From assembly GCA_002418185.1 (NCBI GenBank), contig DIDN01000124.1, positions 1-14,693 of the forward strand: DNA of 14,693 nt, given 5' to 3'. Origin of the DNA: Deltaproteobacteria bacterium UBA5799. GTDB lineage: Bacteria > Desulfobacterota > GWC2-55-46. Below, in pieces: positions 1-6,928 of the stretch (within the stretch, counting starts at the first letter, position 1; the number at the start of each line of letters is the position of its first letter). The notes under the pieces were generated by a model. The model saw nothing but the letters and a program-made list of their open reading frames with translations. It was not told where the DNA came from and did not search any database. A program made the translations under genes and the position numbers.

Positions 1-260
1 GTGGTCTGCGGGAGCTCGGTAGTCGGCGGAGGTGCTGTCGTAGTGGGCGGCGGTATCGTGGTGGTTGGCGGAGGGGTTGCGGTTATCGGCGAAGGCGTCG
101 TTGTAGTAGGAGGGGGGGAAGGGGTCGTCGGCTGAGGGGACCCGAGTGTCGGCGGCTGAGAAGGCGCTCCCGGCGCCGGGGCGCCCCCGACCTGCGCATA
201 TACGGCGCCTGCGGTCAAAAAGACTGAAAAGACGGCGAGAGTTGCGGTCGTCTTCTTCAT
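1..260 (-). CDS. Partial exported Pro/Thr-rich repeat protein (N-terminus only)
   Basis: This reading frame starts at ATG 258-260 and is still open at the left edge, so only the first 86 codons are present. The N-terminus is a clear Sec signal peptide: MKK, then a hydrophobic stretch, then a cleavage site after AVYA (about residue 22). The mature part is low complexity. It starts with Gly/Ala/Pro and passes into repeats close to PPPTTTx, a heptad-like pattern mirrored by a 21-nt repeat in the DNA. Such segments are usually flexible linkers in envelope proteins; the functional domain would lie outside the window. A strong Shine-Dalgarno (GGGAGG at 269-274, 8 nt from ATG) fixes the start. An inverted repeat covers this site (see 259-300). 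No family is recognised. Confidence 0.72.
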   Translation of the reverse strand, partial: MKKTTATLAVFSVFLTAGAVYAQVGGAPAPGAPSQPPTLGSPQPTTPSPPPTTTTPSPITATPPPTTTIPPPTTTAPPPTTELPQT

Positions 261-300
261 GATAGTTACCTCCCTTTCGCATGAATCGGGTTACTATCAT
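259..300 (-). promoter_or_regulatory. Hairpin over the ribosome binding site of the 1-260 gene
   Basis: Arms ATGATAGTTACC (259-270) and GGTTACTATCAT (289-300) are inverted copies with one mismatch, separated by 18 nt. In the minus-strand transcript the downstream arm contains two G of the Shine-Dalgarno and the first two bases of the start codon. Folding would therefore occlude translation initiation. Only the dyad is seen directly; a regulatory role is inference. It could instead be a protein-binding operator. Confidence 0.4.
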
Positions 301-303
301 TGA

Positions 304-325
304 GTATGCACGAAAAAGAGCATAC
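304..325. repeat. Small hairpin in the leader of the 1-260 gene
   Basis: GTATGC (304-309) and GCATAC (320-325) are perfect 6-bp inverted arms with a 10-nt A-rich loop. It lies in the leader upstream of the exported Pro/Thr protein. No T-run follows on either strand, so it is not a standard terminator. Function unknown. Confidence 0.3.
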
Positions 326-333
326 CTTCATAA

Positions 334-473
334 GCAACCTCTGAAAATCGATCTTTTCCCCGGACTCTGGGTAGTTACGTGAATAAAAATGCCCACATAT
401 TGTCATATATGCTCCGCTTTTTATTCCCGGCCTTCCGGGAAAAGCGGGAAAAATCTCTAATTTTTGAGGTTGC
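334..473. repeat. MITE-like inverted-repeat element (140 bp)
   Basis: The segment is bounded by perfect 8-bp terminal inverted repeats, GCAACCTC at 334-341 and GAGGTTGC at 466-473. Similarity continues inward in a gapped way: both ends run into A-rich sequence, then GAT(C/T)TTT and a C-run. Inside is a strong hairpin, TTCCCGG-CCTT-CCGGGAA, near 423-440. It fills the gap between two minus-strand genes and has no credible coding frame. The size and ends fit a non-autonomous miniature element, but no target-site duplication was identified. Confidence 0.4.
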
Positions 474-499
474 CTGAAGAAGCGGCCCCTCTGCATCGC

Positions 500-829
500 T
501 TACCGCAACCCCATCCTCTGGCGCATGGCCAGGTCCTGCTGGCGCGTTACAAGGAAGTCCATCCGGTCGGATAGCATGGCAAGCCTGTCCCTCGTCTCGG
601 GCGGCATCTCCTCGACCTGCTCCATTATGCCGATAAGCTCCCGGAGGACCATGAGGGTCTCCTGCATGAGCTGCTCCCTTTCCACGGCGAGGAAGGGGTC
701 TGCCGGCTGCCGGAACTCCTGGTCAGGAGGCAATTGTACGGGGATAAGGCGGGCGCCCGGGTCAGCCGGGGCAGGCGGCGCGGAAATGAGCAGGTATGCG
801 GCAAGGAGCGCTAAGATTGCAATCTTCAT
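500..829 (-). CDS. Small exported Met-rich helical protein, hypothetical
   Basis: A 109-residue protein. Residues 1-22 form a signal peptide (short basic start, hydrophobic core, cleavage after APA), predicting periplasmic location. After a Pro-rich segment (residues 23-45), the rest is a charged, probably coiled-coil helix from about residue 48. This helix has about nine Met and no Cys or His. A good Shine-Dalgarno, GGAGG, lies 7 nt before the ATG. It is 164 bp downstream of the cusA-like gene on the same strand, with no clear terminator between, so it may be co-transcribed or have its own weak promoter (TATAAC near 876-881). Met clusters bind Cu(I) in Cus proteins, so a periplasmic copper-related role is possible. 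This is inference; no family is recognised. Confidence 0.75.
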   Translation of the reverse strand: MKIAILALLAAYLLISAPPAPADPGARLIPVQLPPDQEFRQPADPFLAVEREQLMQETLMVLRELIGIMEQVEEMPPETRDRLAMLSDRMDFLVTRQQDLAMRQRMGLR

Positions 830-993
830 GCCCGTACCTCCGCATGGATTTATAATTCCGGTCGGAAAACCCCGGGTTATAGTTACACTGGATTAGTTTT
901 TTGCAAAGGCCCTTGAGCCTCGCTTAAGCACATGCGAATCCCAACGGTTTCAGGACACCATTCCTCTACTATAACAGAACTTTCGTGGCCGGG

Positions 994-3900
994 TCAGGGA
1001 TGAGGGCTCCCGATTTCGGGATTGACCCTTGCAGCATCGCGAAGTTTCGGCTCTTTCCACAAGGCGTATATGACAGGGAGCACAAGCAGCTCAAGGAGTA
1101 CCGCCGTGGCCATGCCGCCCACCATGGGCGCGGCTATCCTCTTCATCACGTCCGCCCCGGTCCCGGCGCTCCACATTATCGGCAGGAGTCCGGCGATAGT
1201 CGCCGTAGCGGTCATCACCTTCGGCCTGACCCTCATGACCGCGCCCTCCCTTATGGCCTCGTAGAGGTCCTCGCGCGTCGACATCCTGCCCTCGGAGGCG
1301 CGCTTCTCGTACGCGTGTTTCAGGTATATCAGCATGATTATCCCGGTCTCCGCGTCCAGGCCCGCCAGCGCCAGCAGCCCCACGGCCACGCCGATGCTCA
1401 GGTTGTAGTCGAGGAGATACAGGGTCCACGCGGCCCCTATTAGAGAGAACGGGACGGCAAGGAGTATGATGACGCACTCGGTTATCGACCTGAAATTGAG
1501 ATAGAGGAGGAGGAATATCACCCCGAGCGCAAGCGGCACTATCACTTTAAGCTTGCCGTAGGCCCGCTCCATATGCTCGTACTGTCCGGTCCAGACGGCG
1601 TAATAGCCCGGCGGGAACTCCACGCGCTCCGCTATGGCCGCCTTCGCGTCCGAAACGTAGCCGCCGATGTCCCTTTCCCTCACGTCCACGTATATCCAGT
1701 TCGTAAGGAGGGCGTTCTCGGTCCTTACGGCTGCCGGCCCTTTCCTGACCTCCAGGACCGCGACCTGCGAAAGCGGTATGTGCTGCCCTCCGGCGGCTGG
1801 CACGAGCACGCGGCCTATCTTGGCGATATCGTCCCGGAGCTCCCGCTTGTACCTTACGTTCACGGGGTACCTCTCGAGGCCCTCGACCGTGGTGGTCACG
1901 TTTTCGCCTCCGACCGCCGACGTTACGACCTCCTGTATGTCCTCTACCCGGAGCCCGTGTCTTGCCGCCTCCTCCCGCTTTATGCGTATGTCGAGGTAAT
2001 ATCCTCCGACGGCCCTTTCCGCGAACGCGCTCGAGGTGCCGGGCACCTCTTTAAGGGCCGCCTCTATGTCGAGCGAGAGCCTTTCGAGCTCGGAGAGGTC
2101 CTTTCCGAAGACCTTGACGCCCACGGGGGTCCTTATGCCGGTGGAGAGCATGTCGAGCCTGGCCTTTATGGGCATGGTCCAGGCGTTCGTTATGCCCGGC
2201 ATCCGGAGGGCAGAGTCCAGCTCCTCGACGAGCCTTTCAACAGTCATGCCGGGCCGCCATTCCCTTACGGGCTTGAGGTTGATGACCGTCTCGAACATCT
2301 CGAGCGGAGCCGGGTCGGTCGCGGTCGCGGCGCGCCCCGCCTTCCCGAAGACGCTTTCAACCTCGGGGAAGTTTTTTATTATCCTGTTCTGGGTCTGGAG
2401 GATCTCCTGGGCCTTGGTGACCGATATGCCCGGAAGCGCCACCGGCATGTAGAAGAGGGTGCCCTCGTCGAGCGGCGGCATGAACTCGCTCCCGATCCTT
2501 TTCATGGGATAGGCGACGGAAGCAAGCGCAAGCAGCGCGATTATTATCGCCGTCTTCCTGTACCTGAGGGCCTTTAGGACCGCAGGCCTGTAAAGCCGGA
2601 CAAGGAACCTCGTTATCGGGTTCTGCTCCTCCGGCCTTATCCTGCCCCTTATGAAGACGCCCATGAGGACCGGGACGAGCGTTATGGTAAGCAGGGCCGC
2701 CGCCGCCATCGCAAAGGTCTTGGTGTAGGCAAGGGGCTTGAAGAGCCTCCCCTCCTCGGCCTCGAGCGTGAAGACCGGCATGAAAGAGACGGTGATTATG
2801 AGGAGCGAAAAGAAGAGCGCCGGCCCCACCTCCTTCGCGGCCACGGTTACCACGCCCCAGTGGTCTTTTCCCTTGCCTTCGCCCTTCTCGATGTGCTTGT
2901 GGGCGTTCTCGACCATGACGACGGCGCCGTCTACCATCGCGCCTATGGCTATGGCTATGCCGCCGAGGCTCATGATGTTGGCGCTTATCCCCATGAGCCG
3001 CATCACGATGAACGAGACGAGGACGGCTATGGGGAGCGTTATTATCGCGACGAGCGAGGACCTGAAGTGGAGGAGAAAGACCACGCAGACGAGGGAGACG
3101 AGGACGAGCTCCTCGACTATCTTCACTTTCAGGGTGTCAATCGCCCGGCGTATGAGGTCGCTCCTGTCGTAGACGGCCCTTATCTCTACCCCGGGCGGGA
3201 GGCCGGCTTCGATCTCCCGTATCTTTTCCTTCACCCCCTTTATGACGTCAAGGGCGTTCTCGCCGAAGCGCATGACGACTATGCCGCCCACGGCCTCGCC
3301 CTCTCCGTTGAGCTCGGCGATGCCGCGCCTCTCGTCGGGCCCGAGTTCGACCCTCGCAACGTCACGTATCCTTACCGGCGTGCCGGTCCTGTCCGTCTTG
3401 AGAACGATGTTTTCTATGTCCGGGACGCTCTCGACGTAGCCCAGGCCCCTCACCATGTACTCGCGCTCGGCCATCTCGATGACCCTGCCGCCCACGTCGC
3501 GGTTGCTCATCTCTATGGCCTTCGCGACCTCGCCTATGGATACGCCGTATGCAAGGAGCCTGTTGGGGTCGACGTTTACCTGGTACTGCTTTACGAAACC
3601 TCCGACGGACGCGACTTCGGAAACGCCCGGCACCGAGGTGAGCTGGTACCTGATGTACCAGTCCTGTATGGAGCGGAGTTCCGCGAGGCTTAAGCCCTTG
3701 CCCTCGACCGTGTACTCGTAGACCCACCCGACGCCAGTGGCGTCAGGCCCGAGCGAGGGCGCGACACCCCTCGGGAGCTTTCCGGAAGCGAAGTTCAGGT
3801 ATTCGAGCACCCGGCTCCTGGCCCAGTAGACGTCGGTCCCGTCCTCGAATATGACGTACACGAACGAGACGCCGAAAAAGGAGTAGCCCCGGACGGTTTT

Positions 3901-4137
3901 GGCCCTGGGCACGGCCATCATTGCGGTGGTGAGCGGGTATGTTACCTGGTCCTCCACGACCTGGGGGGCCTGGCCGGGGTGCTCCGTGTAGATGATTACC
4001 TGTACGTCAGAAAGGTCGGGTATGGCGTCGACCGGGGTCTTCGAGACCGCGTACATGCCCCAGCCGGCGAGGAAGGCCGCGGATAGAAGGACCATGAGCC
4101 TGTTCTTTACCGATAGCTCGATTATCCTGCCAAGCAT
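994..4137 (-). CDS. cusA: CusA-like heavy-metal RND efflux pump (Cu(I)/Ag(I))
   Basis: This 1047-residue inner-membrane RND transporter (PF00873, HME subfamily) uses the proton gradient to drive metal out through a tripartite channel. Family landmarks are the N-terminal TPVDAIPDLSDVQV (34-47), DPYWARS-like DVYWARSRV (102-110), GAMVDGAVVMVEN (399-411) and VRPKVMT (970-976). The three Met that bind Cu(I) in E. coli CusA (573, 623, 672) are all present, at M564, M614 and M663. The proton-relay residues match too (D403, E930, K973). This argues for Cu(I)/Ag(I) rather than Zn/Co/Cd. The length is normal for the family. The start is two bases after the cusB stop (TGATAATG), so translation is probably coupled. 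It is the last gene of cusCBA. No terminator is evident after it. Confidence 0.96.
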   Translation of the reverse strand: MLGRIIELSVKNRLMVLLSAAFLAGWGMYAVSKTPVDAIPDLSDVQVIIYTEHPGQAPQVVEDQVTYPLTTAMMAVPRAKTVRGYSFFGVSFVYVIFEDGTDVYWARSRVLEYLNFASGKLPRGVAPSLGPDATGVGWVYEYTVEGKGLSLAELRSIQDWYIRYQLTSVPGVSEVASVGGFVKQYQVNVDPNRLLAYGVSIGEVAKAIEMSNRDVGGRVIEMAEREYMVRGLGYVESVPDIENIVLKTDRTGTPVRIRDVARVELGPDERRGIAELNGEGEAVGGIVVMRFGENALDVIKGVKEKIREIEAGLPPGVEIRAVYDRSDLIRRAIDTLKVKIVEELVLVSLVCVVFLLHFRSSLVAIITLPIAVLVSFIVMRLMGISANIMSLGGIAIAIGAMVDGAVVMVENAHKHIEKGEGKGKDHWGVVTVAAKEVGPALFFSLLIITVSFMPVFTLEAEEGRLFKPLAYTKTFAMAAAALLTITLVPVLMGVFIRGRIRPEEQNPITRFLVRLYRPAVLKALRYRKTAIIIALLALASVAYPMKRIGSEFMPPLDEGTLFYMPVALPGISVTKAQEILQTQNRIIKNFPEVESVFGKAGRAATATDPAPLEMFETVINLKPVREWRPGMTVERLVEELDSALRMPGITNAWTMPIKARLDMLSTGIRTPVGVKVFGKDLSELERLSLDIEAALKEVPGTSSAFAERAVGGYYLDIRIKREEAARHGLRVEDIQEVVTSAVGGENVTTTVEGLERYPVNVRYKRELRDDIAKIGRVLVPAAGGQHIPLSQVAVLEVRKGPAAVRTENALLTNWIYVDVRERDIGGYVSDAKAAIAERVEFPPGYYAVWTGQYEHMERAYGKLKVIVPLALGVIFLLLYLNFRSITECVIILLAVPFSLIGAAWTLYLLDYNLSIGVAVGLLALAGLDAETGIIMLIYLKHAYEKRASEGRMSTREDLYEAIREGAVMRVRPKVMTATATIAGLLPIMWSAGTGADVMKRIAAPMVGGMATAVLLELLVLPVIYALWKEPKLRDAARVNPEIGSPHP

Positions 4138-4139
4138 TA

Positions 4140-5552
4140 TCAGCGCCCTTCGTGCGGGTCGGCCCCGCCGTGGCCGGAGCGGCCCGGGCTCACGGCATGG
4201 ACCGGATGGTCGTGTTCAGACGGAGCGCCATTCCCGGCAGGAGCTGGCCCTTCCTTTCTGAAGGCGCCGCCGTCGCCGTGCCTGTGCGCGGCCATCCCGG
4301 CGATTGCCGACTTGAGCTTGCTCTCAGAGTCGATGAGGAAGTTCGCGGATGTCACCACCCATTCGCCTTCCTCTACACCATGAAGCACCTGGAACCAGCC
4401 GTCCGCCTTGGCCCCGGCCTTCACTTCCCTGGGCTCGAAGGTCCCGTCCCGCCTGTCGATGATTATGACCTGCCTCTCGCCCGAGTCGATGAGCGCGGAA
4501 TCGGGCACGGCTACCGCGGAATCGGCTATCCTGACAGGGAGCTCGACATTGAGGTACATGCCCAATTTAAGCCTGTGGCCCGGGTTCGGGAGCTCGAACC
4601 GGACCTTCATCGTCCTCACTTCGGTGCCCGCCTCGGGCACGTACCGGATCGAGCCGAGGTGGCTGTATATGTGCTCTATCTTTCCGGTGTAGGTCTCTCC
4701 CGGCGAATAGGCGGGGGCAAGGGTCGCCTTCTGCCCCTTTTCGACGTACGGCATCTCGTGCTCGTATATCTCGCCGTAGACCCATACGACCGAGTGGTCT
4801 ATTATCTTGAAGAGCGGCTCGCCGGCCTCGATCCTCTGCCCCTCTACGACCATCTTCTCGGTCACGCTCCCCATGGACGGCGCGCTTATCGTCATGGTCC
4901 TCCTGACCTGCCCGGACTTCCTCAGGAGCTCTATCTGGTCCTCGGAGATGTCCCAGTACCTGAGGCGCTGCCTTGCGGCTTCGAGGAGCGCCTCGGCGCC
5001 CCTCCTGACCTCGGGGTAGGGGCTCGCCTTAACGTCCTCCGCGCCCTTCAAGGCCAGGAGGTACTCCTCCTGCGCGGAGATGAGGTCCGGGCTGAAGAGC
5101 TCGAGGAGCGGCTGTCCCTTCTCGACCATCTGGTCCGTACGGTCGACGTAGAGCCTCTCGACCCATCCCGGCACCTTTGCGTTTATGACGAAGACCATGT
5201 TCTCGACCGGCTCGACCCTGCCCACGGTCCTTATGGTCCGCTCAAGCCTCCTCAACGAAGCCTCTTCCGACCTGGTCCCGATCATCTGGAGCCTCTCGGG
5301 GCTTATCCTAACGGCGCCGGGGACTTCCGGTGCATCGCCCTCGTAGACGGGTATATAGTCCATGCCCATCGAGTCCTTCATGAAGACGGGAGAGGTTATC
5401 TCCGGGTTCATGGGGTTCCGGTAGTAGAGGACCTTCCTTTCTGCCTCGGTCCTGACCGGGGCCTCGCCCGGCTTGAGGTTCCAGGCGAGGAGCCCTCCGG
5501 CAGCCGCCCCGAGAGCAAGAAAGGCGATAGCGGCTAAATAAGGCTTTTTCAT
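4140..5552 (-). CDS. cusB: CusB-like periplasmic adaptor (membrane fusion protein)
   Basis: This 470-residue adaptor links the RND pump to the outer-membrane channel. Residues 1-24 are a signal or anchor segment. Residues 42-71 (starting LYYRNPM) match the Met-type heavy-metal-binding segment of CusB: M48, M62 and M64 have nearly the spacing of the three Cu(I)-binding Met in E. coli CusB, and M58 is extra. The Cys of zinc-ribbon-like versions are absent. Barrel-sandwich/lipoyl and alpha-hairpin parts span about 110-250 (KVPGWVERLYV; the hairpin near 155-210), then the beta-barrel and membrane-proximal domains up to about 415. The last 50 residues form a Gly/Pro/His tail with seven His, not typical of E. 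coli CusB. AAGGAG 7 nt before ATG supports the start. It lies 33 bp after cusC. Confidence 0.95.
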   Translation of the reverse strand: MKKPYLAAIAFLALGAAAGGLLAWNLKPGEAPVRTEAERKVLYYRNPMNPEITSPVFMKDSMGMDYIPVYEGDAPEVPGAVRISPERLQMIGTRSEEASLRRLERTIRTVGRVEPVENMVFVINAKVPGWVERLYVDRTDQMVEKGQPLLELFSPDLISAQEEYLLALKGAEDVKASPYPEVRRGAEALLEAARQRLRYWDISEDQIELLRKSGQVRRTMTISAPSMGSVTEKMVVEGQRIEAGEPLFKIIDHSVVWVYGEIYEHEMPYVEKGQKATLAPAYSPGETYTGKIEHIYSHLGSIRYVPEAGTEVRTMKVRFELPNPGHRLKLGMYLNVELPVRIADSAVAVPDSALIDSGERQVIIIDRRDGTFEPREVKAGAKADGWFQVLHGVEEGEWVVTSANFLIDSESKLKSAIAGMAAHRHGDGGAFRKEGPAPAGNGAPSEHDHPVHAVSPGRSGHGGADPHEGR

Positions 5553-5585
5553 CCGTGTCTCCTTGTTGTTCCTTTTCCGGCCCTG

Positions 5586-6860
5586 TCAGTTGAAATCCAG
5601 GTCCGACCCTATCACCCTTTCAAGCGCGGCGGTCCTTTTCATGTACTCCGCTATTGCCCCCGCGTGCTCGACCCGGACCCTCTTTAGCTCCCGTTCGGTA
5701 TCGAGGAGGGTAAGGAAGTCTATCCTGCCGGCCCTGTAGTTCCGGACCGCGGATTCGAACGACAGCTCCACCTGCGGCACCAGGCTCGTCTCGTAGAGGG
5801 CTATTATCCTTTCGGCGGCCTCGACCCGTATGACCGCGCTCTTCACCTCGAAGCCCTTGTTGTTCCTTACGGCCCGGAGCCTCGAACGCGCGGAGCGCGC
5901 GCTGAGCTGTGCCTCATCCGAGAGGCTGTCGTACTTTCCCCTCCAGACGGGTATGTTCATCTGGAACATCACCCCGTAGCTGCTGAACCTGCCGTCCCGT
6001 TCCATTGGTCCGACTCCCACCATGAAATCCGGGTAGTAGTTCTTTTTTGCCAGCCTCGCCGAGAGCTCCCCTGCCTCGGCCCCGGCCTCGACTGCGCTTA
6101 TCTCAGGGTTTTGCGAGAGCGCTGCAACGGTAAACTCTTCGATGTCGAGCGCCGCCCGTGCCCGGGGCAGAGCCGCCCTTTCCGGGAGCTCGGAATCCTG
6201 CGGCCTGTCGAGCAGGGCCTTGAGCCTCGAGGCCGCTATGCCCTTTTCAGCCTCAAGGTGGATGAGTTCCTCGTTCAGGGCCGCTATCTCGAAGTTCACC
6301 TTTATGACGTCCTGCTGCGAGACCTGCCCGGTCGCGTACTTCGATTCGGCTATCCTGGACATGTCCAGGAGGAGGCCCTTTACGTCCCGGGTTATCCTTA
6401 TGGACTCGTCGAGGAACGCGTAGTCGTAATAGGCGGCCTTTACCGATTCGAGGACTTCGAGCTCCGTTGCCCTCAACTCAGCCCTGGCGGCCCCGGCCTC
6501 CTTCAGCGCGATATTCTCCCTCAAGGACCTCTTGCCGGGAAAGGGGAACCGCTGGCTTATCGAATATTTCGTTACGGCAGGCGGGCTCCCGAACTCAAGG
6601 GGGCTTCCGGCAGGTATATCTTCCCTCTCGACCATTAGGACCGGGTCGTCGAGCGCGCCCGCGGCCCTTGAGCGCGCCAATATAGCGGCCGCCCTTTCCT
6701 GCATGGCCCGTATCTCGGGGTTGTTGGCCCTGGCTTCCTCAAGGAGGGGATTAAGAAGGAGCTCCTCCCCTGAATGCGCCGCGCCCGGAAAGGCGAGCGA
6801 AAGGAGCAATATGGAAACCGATGCTATTGAAGCCCACACCCTGGGGCCTATGAGCGTCAT
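5586..6860 (-). CDS. cusC: CusC-like outer-membrane efflux protein (TolC family)
   Basis: This 424-residue protein forms the trimeric outer-membrane channel of the tripartite pump. A signal peptide ends near AAHS (residue 30). There is no lipobox Cys, unlike lipoprotein CusC. Two outer-membrane efflux repeats (PF02321) cover about 35-220 and 238-420. Each carries the usual segment near the end of its long helices: YATGQVSQQDVIK at 175-187 and YRAGRIDFLTLLD at 375-387. AAGGAGG 8 nt before ATG fixes the start. It is the first gene of cusCBA and has the 17-bp dyad operator immediately upstream. Specific pairing with CusB/CusA is inferred from position; the sequence alone supports only the TolC/CusC/CzcC family. 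Confidence 0.92.
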   Translation of the reverse strand: MTLIGPRVWASIASVSILLLSLAFPGAAHSGEELLLNPLLEEARANNPEIRAMQERAAAILARSRAAGALDDPVLMVEREDIPAGSPLEFGSPPAVTKYSISQRFPFPGKRSLRENIALKEAGAARAELRATELEVLESVKAAYYDYAFLDESIRITRDVKGLLLDMSRIAESKYATGQVSQQDVIKVNFEIAALNEELIHLEAEKGIAASRLKALLDRPQDSELPERAALPRARAALDIEEFTVAALSQNPEISAVEAGAEAGELSARLAKKNYYPDFMVGVGPMERDGRFSSYGVMFQMNIPVWRGKYDSLSDEAQLSARSARSRLRAVRNNKGFEVKSAVIRVEAAERIIALYETSLVPQVELSFESAVRNYRAGRIDFLTLLDTERELKRVRVEHAGAIAEYMKRTAALERVIGSDLDFN

Positions 6861-6873
6861 CTGCGCAGCCTCC

Positions 6874-6890
6874 TTCTACAAGGCGTAGAA
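6874..6890 (-). promoter_or_regulatory. Putative BlaI-family operator in front of cusCBA
   Basis: TTCTAC (6874-6879), a 5-nt centre, and GTAGAA (6885-6890) form a perfect dyad. Nearly the same 17-mer lies in the promoter of the adjacent BlaI-family repressor gene (8238-8254), so it is very probably the binding site of that repressor. The arms lie directly beside the cusC Shine-Dalgarno and partly overlap it. The transcript would also fold here into a 6-bp hairpin abutting GGAGG. No convincing -10/-35 pair was found for cusC, so the promoter geometry is unresolved. Confidence 0.75.
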
Positions 6891-6899
6891 TCAAAATCC

Positions 6900-6928
6900 A
6901 AAAAAAATCAATGCCCCTTGCGGGAGCA
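6900..6928 (-). terminator. Intrinsic terminator at the end of the M56 peptidase gene
   Basis: On the minus strand, TGCTCCCGCAAGGGGCA (6928-6912) folds into a 6-bp stem with one G-U pair and a 5-nt loop. It is followed by TTGA and eight T (6907-6900). It overlaps the last codons and stop of the peptidase gene. It would separate the repressor/peptidase transcript from cusCBA, or allow only partial read-through, which fits the second operator just downstream. Confidence 0.6.

Noticed and set aside
266..496. 76-codon minus-strand frame across the 334-473 element
   Set aside because: It spans the inverted-repeat element, has no Shine-Dalgarno, shows no known similarity, and runs into the ribosome binding site of the 1-260 gene.
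846..859. TATAAT-like sequence near 850 as a promoter
   Set aside because: No matching -35 at usual spacing on either strand. It lies just before the ribosome binding site of the Met-rich gene and is probably just A/T-rich leader sequence.
1573..2577. Open frame of 334 codons antisense to cusA
   Set aside because: Same cause: codon-bias shadow of the RND pump gene; no domain recognised.
4152..5537. Long open frame (461 codons) on the plus strand, antisense to cusB
   Set aside because: A shadow of a GC-rich gene with strong codon bias. The minus-strand frame encodes a recognisable CusB; the plus product is rich in Arg, Pro, Leu, Gly and Val, with no family signature.
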